Below, piece by piece: positions 21,105 through 26,803 of a stretch of 26,803 bases of DNA. Below the pieces are notes generated by a model that was not told the origin of the DNA, did no database searches, and worked only from the letters and a program-made list of their open reading frames with translations. This DNA is from Spirochaetaceae bacterium (GTDB taxonomy: Bacteria > Spirochaetota > Spirochaetia > Treponematales > Treponemataceae), in assembly GCA_031272345.1 (NCBI GenBank), contig JAISTZ010000064.1, positions 1-26,803 on the forward strand, given 5' to 3'. The position numbers were made by a program, and so were the translations under genes. Every line of letters starts with the position of its first letter. Positions within the stretch are counted from its first letter, which is position 1.

Positions 21105-24100
21105 ATGTTCAGTGTTGTTGTTTCACTAATCACTATTGGGGTATGCGCGGGCTGTGTTTTGTTTGTCTTTGCCCGCGACCAAAATAGCAAAAATCTCGAG
21201 CAGGTACGAAAATTCATAGACAGAAAAAAAGCTGAACTTGACGCGGCGATCGCCCAGGAAAGGCAAAAACTGGAAGACGCCGCGGTCAGCCTGAGGACTC
21301 AGCAGGACCTGGCGGCGGCGGCGGTCAAGGCCCTCAAGGGCAACGCCGCTGAGTTTTCCGAGAGCGCCCAGGCCGTGCGGGGGGACATCACCGCCTTCAA
21401 CGCCCTCGATTCCCAGGTGAGCGCGTACAAGGAAAAACTCAAGGACCTCTTCGAGATGACCTCCAATGTGGAAGAAAACCTGCGGCGGATAAAAAAAGAA
21501 GCGGTCCTGGTGGACAAGCTCAACAAACGGTTCGACGACCAGCAGCGCAAGGCCGATTCAATCGAACAGGGGTTCCCCAGGCTTTTGGCGGAATTTTCGG
21601 AGCAAAACACGGGCAAATTCAACGCCCTGCAAGAAAAGGTCCTCCATGACTTTGACGAGCGCGCCGCGGGCCTGGAACGCACCGTGACCGAGGCCGCCGA
21701 GGGCATGGAGCGCACCGCGGCCGAGACCACCCAAAAGATAGACGCCCTGGTTCAGGAGGTGGACTCCAGGATTGCCGCCGTGTTCGTCCAGGCCGCGGAA
21801 CGGGTGCAGTCCCTCGAGGGGGAGGCCTTCGACGCCCTGCTCAAGCGGTCCCAGGAAAAACTCCAGGAAACCCAGGCGGCCATCTCCCGCCACAGGGACG
21901 AAGCGGAATCCCTCAAGCGTGATTTTTACGCCCGCCTGGAGGAACAGAAGGACGCCCTAAATTCCGCCCTCTTTTCCCAGGACGACAGCCTCCGCAGCAG
22001 GATCGACGAAGCCAACGCCAGGGCGGACGAACTCACCGGTGACTTCCTTCAAAAAATCGACCTCCAGCGGGAGTCCCTCTTCAGGGACCTTGAGTCCCAC
22101 ACGTCCCACTTCCAGGGGCAGATTGACGAGGCCCGAAAAACGGCGGAGGACTTCAAGACCCTGTTCGCCCAGGACCTGGCGGAGCAGCAGGGCAGCCTCA
22201 ACGCGGCCCTCTCTGTCCTGCGGAAGGATTTCCAGGGGCAGATCGACGAGGCCCGGAAGACGGCGGAGGACTTCAAGACTCTGTTCGCCCAGGACCTGGC
22301 GGAGCAGCAGGGCAGCCTCAACGCGGCCCTCTCTGCCCTGCGGGAGGATTTCCAGGGCAAGCTCGGCCAGTCCCGTCAGGAAGCGGATGCCGTGCACCGG
22401 GATTTCCTGGACAACATCACCGCCCAGCGGGAGGTCCTGCACAACGCGCTCCTTGCCCGGGACAGGGACTTCCAGAACGAGCTCGCCGAGGCGCGGAGCC
22501 TTGCGGAAGGCACAAAGGCGGAATTCCTCGCCAGGCTCGACTCCCAGGCGGCGGAACTCATGGCGGCCCTGGAAAGCGTCGTGGGCGCGGGCCGGGCCTA
22601 CGCGGAGGAGGAGCTGCAAAAGGGCAGGGACAAGCTGGCCCAATTCGCCGGGGACCTGGACAGCATGGGCGAGCGCCAGCGGTCGGAACTCCAGGCGCTT
22701 GCGGAAGCCGCCGCCAGGGGCGAGGAGATGCAGGGGAAGGCCCTTGCGGAGCTGGAAGCCCGGCTTGAGACCTACAGGACCGACATCCTCTACCGGTTTG
22801 AGCGGCTGGACAGGGTGTCCAACGAAATCGACCGGCTGGAGAAGAATCTCCGGGAGGCCATGAATCTGGCCGGTGAGCGCACCCTTGCGGAATTCGCCGG
22901 CTTCGCGGAGGCCCGGCAGGGGGAATTCGCCGCGTTCACGGAGTCCCAGGAGGGGTCCTTCGCAGATTTTTCCCGCCGGCAGACCGGGCGGATGGATGCG
23001 TTCCAGGCCGGGGCGGAGGAGCGGGCCGCCGGAATCGATTCAAAACTCAGGGCCCTGGAGCAGCAACTGGACGCCCTGCACCAGAGCGCCGTGGACAATG
23101 TCTCCACGGGCCTCAAGGAATTTGAAGAAGCCTTCTTTGCGTCCCTTGCCAGCAAGGGAGAGGCCGTTGACGGCGAACTCAAGTCCTGGAAGAACGAATT
23201 CGACCGCCGCCTGGGGGAACTTTCGTCAACCTGCGAGGAAGAGCGCCGGGCCCTCGAAGAGACCTACAGCGCCGGCCTCAAGGAGCGCATAGGGGCCCTC
23301 AGGGACAGGGTGAACGAGCGGGCCTCCCAGGTGGAAGACGAGGCCGACAGGGCCCAGGCGGCCCTGGAGAAGCGCATCGCCGCGGCGGAAGCAACGAGCG
23401 CCAAGTTTGTCGAGGACTACAAGTCCGGAATCGCCCAGGCCGCGGAAAAGGCCAACGCCTTCATCCGGGACTCCCTGGAAAAGCAGGCCGCTTCGGATTC
23501 CGAGGCAATCAAACGGTACGAAAAAGACATCCGCCAGAAGCTCGACGCCATCAGCGGGAACGTGGAGGCCTCCGAGGCCCAGAGCAGCGCGGTGCTGGAG
23601 GAAATCACCACGGACCTTGCCCAGTGGAAGGCCGCCGCCCACAAGCAGCTTGAAACAACACGGGATTCCTTCAACGCCACCCTGGACGCCCTTTCCAAGA
23701 ACGCGGCGGCCCAGCTTTCCCAGGTGCAGTCCGGGTTTGAGGCCGGGGTGGAGCAGTTCAACACGGAATCCCGGTCCCAGCGCACCCAGATCATGCAGGA
23801 AATCGCAACCCTCAAGCGGGACGTGCAGGACGCTATCGGGGCCTACCGCGCCAGGTCCGCCGAGGCGATCAGCGAGTTCCAGAAGACCTACGACACCATG
23901 CTCGAAGAGACCGCCCGCAGGGCCAGGGAGCAGCAGGCGGATAACGACCACCAGATCCGGGCCATGAAGACGGCGGTGCAGGAAATCCGGGACAAAAACG
24001 AGGCGGCCCAGGCCCAGATGGTGCTCAAGATGCAGGCCGAGGCAAACGCCCTCACCATGACCCTGAACGACATCGACAAGCGGCTCAAGCAGTTCATCGA

Positions 24101-24971
24101 CCAGACCGCGGTCTTCGACAGGGCCGACGAGCTCCGCAGGCGGCTCGACGACGCCCTTGCCCGGCTCCACGGTGACTTGGAAAAGACCGAGGCCTTCAAG
24201 CCCCTGCTGGCGGAACTGTCCTCGGGCTTCAGGCAGGCCCAAAAACTCGAAGAGGACCTCAAACAGAAGCTCGCCAAATTCGCCGCCGAAAAGAAAAACA
24301 TCGACTCCCTCGACGCGGACTTCAAGCGCCTGATGGGCCTGTCCGACGGGATAAACAAGAAAATCCTCGAAGTGCAGGCCGTAAATGACGACATCCAGAA
24401 CTACCAGGTGGAGATCCGCGCCTTCAAGGAAACCCTGGATTCAATCGCCGCCCGGTACGACAGGCTGGAGAAAAAAAATCCCGTCCTGGACCGGACTCTG
24501 GCTGATGTGGACAAGTCCTTCGAGAAGCTCCAGACCCTGGAAAAGGAGCTCGCCGCCTACGACAACCAGGCCAAGCGGTTCCCCGCTCAGATTGAGGGCC
24601 TCCTCCGGGACGTGAGCGCCGTGCTGGAAAGCGCCCCCAAAATTGACGAAGCTGTGGAAAAACTCGATTCCCTTGCGGGAATAATCGCCGAGACCGACAC
24701 CAAGATAGAAACCGTAAAAACCTCCCGTGATGGTCTTGCCCGGGCGGAGCAGCGGATCCACGAGCTGATGAAGCGGGCGGACGAGCGGCTTGAGCTCCTC
24801 CACACCCTGGTCAAGGAGGACGACAAGCGCTCCCGTGGGGGGATCATACCGCCCTCGACCAGAGATATTGTGCGGCAGCTCCTCAAGGACGGATGGAAGC
24901 CCGAAGAAATCGCCAAGCGCCTCAGCCTGTCCAGGGCGGAGGTTGACCTGATTCTCGAAACTTCCCATTAA
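21105..24971 (+). CDS. giant membrane-anchored coiled-coil protein (SpiroCoCo/Scc-type)
   Basis: A 1288-residue protein. Residues 1-24 form a single transmembrane segment (MFSVVVSLITIGVCAGCVLF). Almost all the rest is Ala/Glu/Arg/Lys/Gln-rich with few Pro, Cys or Trp, typical of an uninterrupted coiled coil (for example LEQVRKFIDRKKAELDAAIA). Within it, residues ~336-415 are two nearly identical 40-residue repeats (QIDEARKTAEDFKTLFAQDL). The last ~40 residues (TRDIVRQLLKDGWKPEEIAK then RLSLSRAEVDLILETSH) form a small helix-turn-helix-like unit, as in spirochaetal coiled-coil proteins with this ending. AAGGG lies six bases before the ATG. A structural role in shaping the helical cell or arranging the cytoplasm/DNA is plausible, since related Leptospira protein Scc forms filaments. 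The exact function here is unknown. Confidence 0.85.
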   Translation: MFSVVVSLITIGVCAGCVLFVFARDQNSKNLEQVRKFIDRKKAELDAAIAQERQKLEDAAVSLRTQQDLAAAAVKALKGNAAEFSESAQAVRGDITAFNALDSQVSAYKEKLKDLFEMTSNVEENLRRIKKEAVLVDKLNKRFDDQQRKADSIEQGFPRLLAEFSEQNTGKFNALQEKVLHDFDERAAGLERTVTEAAEGMERTAAETTQKIDALVQEVDSRIAAVFVQAAERVQSLEGEAFDALLKRSQEKLQETQAAISRHRDEAESLKRDFYARLEEQKDALNSALFSQDDSLRSRIDEANARADELTGDFLQKIDLQRESLFRDLESHTSHFQGQIDEARKTAEDFKTLFAQDLAEQQGSLNAALSVLRKDFQGQIDEARKTAEDFKTLFAQDLAEQQGSLNAALSALREDFQGKLGQSRQEADAVHRDFLDNITAQREVLHNALLARDRDFQNELAEARSLAEGTKAEFLARLDSQAAELMAALESVVGAGRAYAEEELQKGRDKLAQFAGDLDSMGERQRSELQALAEAAARGEEMQGKALAELEARLETYRTDILYRFERLDRVSNEIDRLEKNLREAMNLAGERTLAEFAGFAEARQGEFAAFTESQEGSFADFSRRQTGRMDAFQAGAEERAAGIDSKLRALEQQLDALHQSAVDNVSTGLKEFEEAFFASLASKGEAVDGELKSWKNEFDRRLGELSSTCEEERRALEETYSAGLKERIGALRDRVNERASQVEDEADRAQAALEKRIAAAEATSAKFVEDYKSGIAQAAEKANAFIRDSLEKQAASDSEAIKRYEKDIRQKLDAISGNVEASEAQSSAVLEEITTDLAQWKAAAHKQLETTRDSFNATLDALSKNAAAQLSQVQSGFEAGVEQFNTESRSQRTQIMQEIATLKRDVQDAIGAYRARSAEAISEFQKTYDTMLEETARRAREQQADNDHQIRAMKTAVQEIRDKNEAAQAQMVLKMQAEANALTMTLNDIDKRLKQFIDQTAVFDRADELRRRLDDALARLHGDLEKTEAFKPLLAELSSGFRQAQKLEEDLKQKLAKFAAEKKNIDSLDADFKRLMGLSDGINKKILEVQAVNDDIQNYQVEIRAFKETLDSIAARYDRLEKKNPVLDRTLADVDKSFEKLQTLEKELAAYDNQAKRFPAQIEGLLRDVSAVLESAPKIDEAVEKLDSLAGIIAETDTKIETVKTSRDGLARAEQRIHELMKRADERLELLHTLVKEDDKRSRGGIIPPSTRDIVRQLLKDGWKPEEIAKRLSLSRAEVDLILETSH
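22110..22349. repeat. 120-bp in-frame tandem duplication within the coiled-coil gene
   Basis: Two units of 120 bases (22110-22229 and 22230-22349) differ at about six positions by eye, mostly silent. The encoded 40-residue units differ only by VLRKDF versus ALREDF at their ends. Confidence 0.85.
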
Positions 24972-24976
24972 GGGAG

Positions 24977-26350
24977 TCATTTTCCCAGGCAGAATGTGGA
25001 GAACACCGTGTCGAGCACGTCCCCGGCGGTGACCTCCCCGGTAATCTCCCCCAGGGCATAGAGGGCGTCCTCGATGTCGGCGGCGGCGGAATCCGTTGTG
25101 AATCCCCGGGACGGGGCCTTTAAGGCGTGGACGACGGAATCCAGGGCCTCGGCGCAGGCATCTTTCTGCCGCCGGGACCCCAGGGCCGCCGGGACCCCAG
25201 GGCCGGCGCCTTCGATCGCCCCTTGCACCGCCGCCGCCAGGGCGGGGATACCCTCGCCGGTTTTGGCGCTCACCCAGAGGGCGCCCTCCGGGAGGGGCTT
25301 CCCGGTCCGGTCCGCCCGGTCCGCCTTGTTCAGGGCGATCACCAGGGGCTTTCCCCCGGCTTCCGCTTCCCTGATGAAGGCCGCGTCTTCCCCGTCCGGG
25401 CCGTCCCCCTGGGCGCCGTCAATCACGTAGACCAGGGCGTCCGCCTGGGCAAGGAGGTCCCTGGTGCGTTCCACCCCGGCTTTTTCCACGGGGTCCTCGC
25501 TCTCGCGGATTCCCGCGGTGTCGTAGAGGAGCACCGGGAGCCCCCCGAAGGAGGTCCAGCTCTCTATCCAGTCCCGGGTTGTGCCCGGGGTGTTGGACAC
25601 GATGGACCGGTCTTCTTTTAAAAGCAGATTGAAGAGACTCGATTTTCCCGCGTTGGTCCTGCCGCAGAGGGCCACCCGCGCCCCGTCCTGGTAGAGCTTT
25701 TCGCAGGTCCAGGAATCAAGGAGCGCCCGGAGCCGCCCTTCCGCCTCCCGCAGGTCCCGGTCGTCAAACCGGGATGGAATCGCGTTTTCGTCTTCCGGGT
25801 ATTCGATTTCCGCTTCCAGGGCCGCCAGGGTATGGAGGAGCAGGGTTTTGACTGCCCGGAGCTCCTCAAAGAGCGCCCCGGCGAGGCGGCCGCAGGCCCG
25901 CTCCCTGGCGGCGTCCGTTTTGGCGGCGATGATTTCCGCAGCGGCCTCGGCCCGGGTCAGGTCGGTCTTGCCGTGGAGGAAGGCCCGCAGGGTGAATTCC
26001 CCGGGCTCCGCGGCCCGGAAGCCGGTCTCCAGGAGGAGCCGGTAGATGCCCGTGCAGGGCGCGGCCCCGCCGTGGCAGTAGATCTCCACGGTATCTTCCC
26101 CGGTGAAGCTTTTGGGCGCCCGGAACACGGCGGCCATCACCTCGTCAATGGGGCGGCCGTTCCTGATTATCCATCCGTGGCGCACGGTTCCGGTCGGGGC
26201 GTTCACCAGGGCCTTGGGCCTGGAAAACACCCGGGCCGCAAGCTCGATCGCCCCCTTGCCGGAGGTTCTGATGACCCCCAGGGCCTGGGGGGCAAGGGAC
26301 GTGGCAATGGCGGCGATGGGTTCGTCAGGGGTGTAGGCAGGGCGCGGCAT
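24977..26350 (-). CDS. mnmE: tRNA uridine-5-carboxymethylaminomethyl GTPase MnmE
   Basis: A 457-residue GTPase that with MnmG modifies U34 of certain tRNAs. The N-terminal folate-binding region contains IAAIATSLAPQALGVIRTSG and PGEFTLRAFLHGKTDLTRAE. The HGG of YCHGGAAPCTG is conserved. The G domain has GRTNAGKSS (~230-238; Thr where Pro is common), DTAG (DTAGIRES), NKAD and SAKTGEG. The C-terminus ends with the active-site Cys454 in CLGK. Length is normal. It converges with the coiled-coil gene (five bases apart). A TTGACA promoter and a -10 box six bases before the ATG suggest leaderless translation. A 17-bp tandem repeat (25169-25202) lies in its coding region. Confidence 0.96.
   Translation of the reverse strand: MPRPAYTPDEPIAAIATSLAPQALGVIRTSGKGAIELAARVFSRPKALVNAPTGTVRHGWIIRNGRPIDEVMAAVFRAPKSFTGEDTVEIYCHGGAAPCTGIYRLLLETGFRAAEPGEFTLRAFLHGKTDLTRAEAAAEIIAAKTDAARERACGRLAGALFEELRAVKTLLLHTLAALEAEIEYPEDENAIPSRFDDRDLREAEGRLRALLDSWTCEKLYQDGARVALCGRTNAGKSSLFNLLLKEDRSIVSNTPGTTRDWIESWTSFGGLPVLLYDTAGIRESEDPVEKAGVERTRDLLAQADALVYVIDGAQGDGPDGEDAAFIREAEAGGKPLVIALNKADRADRTGKPLPEGALWVSAKTGEGIPALAAAVQGAIEGAGPGVPAALGSRRQKDACAEALDSVVHALKAPSRGFTTDSAAADIEDALYALGEITGEVTAGDVLDTVFSTFCLGK
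25169..25202. repeat. 17-bp perfect tandem repeat within mnmE
   Basis: Two identical consecutive copies (25169-25185 and 25186-25202). They are read in different frames, encoding the Gly/Ala/Pro-rich stretch GPGVPAALGSRRQK between the G domain and the C-terminal helices. The reading frame remains open to the normal CLGK end. Confidence 0.8.
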
Positions 26351-26356
26351 GGGGAA

Positions 26357-26386
26357 TTTTTAGCACACCCGGCGGGGGATTGTCAA
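26357..26386 (-). promoter_or_regulatory. promoter of mnmE, leaderless type
   Basis: TTGACA (26386-26381) and TAAAAA (26362-26357) are 18 bases apart, and TGC precedes the -10 box. The box ends six bases before ATG 26350; no Shine-Dalgarno. Confidence 0.65.
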
Positions 26387-26394
26387 ACAGTCAC

Positions 26395-26637
26395 TTACTT
26401 GCAGGAGCAGAAGGCCGCGGGGATCACATAGCCATCGCTCGCCGGGCCGGACGCCCCCTCAGGGGGCAGACAGGCGTCATCACAACCGGACTGGGGCGCC
26501 GTCCCGATTTTGAATTGGCCGTTGCTGTTATAATAGCCCACGCATTGTCCGCCGCAAGCCGTCTTTCCGCACCCCCCCAGAACCAGCGCCGCCAGCAGGC
26601 AAGGGGCCAAACCGTACAGAATCTTTCTGTTTTTCAT
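26395..26637 (-). CDS. small Cys-rich lipoprotein
   Basis: An 80-residue protein starting at ATG 26637, with AAGGAG seven bases upstream. The longer frame from 26769 lacks any start signal and would run through the promoter. The signal peptide ends in lipobox LGGC (Cys23), so the protein is probably lipid-anchored. The short mature part has eight cysteines including the lipidated one (CGKTACGGQC, then GCDDAC and a final FCSCK), suggesting disulfides or metal binding. No family is recognised. It has its own promoter (26677-26682) and is divergent from whatever lies beyond the window end. Confidence 0.7.
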   Translation of the reverse strand: MKNRKILYGLAPCLLAALVLGGCGKTACGGQCVGYYNSNGQFKIGTAPQSGCDDACLPPEGASGPASDGYVIPAAFCSCK

Positions 26638-26676
26638 AGATATGCTCCTTACAGTGGGCTTGCGCTCTTCAACGGC

Positions 26677-26682
26677 ATTATA
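26677..26682 (-). promoter_or_regulatory. -10 box of the Cys-rich lipoprotein gene
   Basis: A perfect TATAAT on the minus strand, about 40 bases before the ATG, leaving room for an ordinary leader with AAGGAG. The -35 is T-rich and weak. Confidence 0.6.
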
Positions 26683-26731
26683 CCCAAAAAAAGAAAACAC
26701 CTCCAGCGGGACATGCTCCGGCAAGCCCGTG

Positions 26732-26766
26732 CCCCCCCCCCCCCCGGCCATAAAGGAGGGGGGGGG
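26732..26766. repeat. poly-C (14) and poly-G (9) tracts near the window end
   Basis: A run of 14 C (26732-26745), a short spacer and a run of 9 G (26758-26766). They lie upstream of the Cys-rich lipoprotein promoter. More G runs continue to the last base, so a sequencing or assembly edge effect is possible. Confidence 0.6.
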
Positions 26767-26803
26767 CAAGAGTTTGGGCGCGGGCCGAATGGGGTGGGGG
26801 GGG

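Noticed and set aside
22039..24242. Long frames on both strands inside the coiled-coil gene
   Set aside because: They arise from the GC-rich third positions of the real gene; the encoded proteins are repetitive Arg/Ser/Pro- or Leu/Gly-rich with no domains.

Overview
The window looks like a chromosomal segment of a treponeme-type spirochaete. The main reasons are a 1288-residue membrane-anchored coiled-coil protein of the SpiroCoCo/Scc type, several short lipoboxes of spirochaetal style, a BatC/BatD-like pair, a DUF115 (MptE-like) protein and a SurA-like foldase. Most of it is visibly GC-rich. The first ~2.4 kb is AT-rich and looks like an accessory island. I cannot name the species from sequence alone.

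Layout. 1-3250: small, mostly unrecognised genes, two secreted proteins, an XRE regulator, an antitoxin with only a stub of a toxin, and two duplicated segments (94 bp and 41 bp) that mark recombination. 3222-5140 (minus): an NhaC antiporter, 80-bp tandem palindromic repeats, and tRNA-Phe with its own promoter. 5233-7160 (minus): Smr-domain protein, BatD-like protein and TPR lipoprotein, probably one operon. 7279-10523 (plus): SurA/PpiD-like foldase and DUF115 protein. 10589-13737 (plus): six-hairpin glycosidase, CoaE (dephospho-CoA kinase) and a SPOR-domain membrane protein. 13763-16543: apt divergent from gapdh, then an M29 aminopeptidase. 16540-16894 (minus): BrnA-like antitoxin with an N-terminally short BrnT-like toxin. 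16975-18959 (plus): M30-type metallopeptidase lipoprotein and a co-translated small secreted protein. 19052-21086 (plus): threonine synthase and a HAD hydrolase. 21105-24971 (plus): the coiled-coil protein. 24977-26350 (minus): MnmE. 26395-26637 (minus): a small Cys-rich lipoprotein, followed by a poly-C/poly-G tract at the window end.

The core genes serve cell-envelope assembly (foldase, SPOR protein, lipoproteins, coiled-coil filament), central metabolism (GAPDH, Apt, CoaE, ThrC) and tRNA biology (MnmE, tRNA-Phe). The most notable pattern is regulatory. At least six GC-rich core genes have a recognisable -10 box 5-6 bases before the start codon and no Shine-Dalgarno, often with a good TTGACN -35 box, which predicts leaderless mRNAs. 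Other genes in the same window (nhaC, smr, gapdh, the coiled-coil gene, the lipoprotein and all island genes) have ordinary ribosome-binding sites. The island's repeats suggest repeated exchange of XRE and toxin-antitoxin gene ends.
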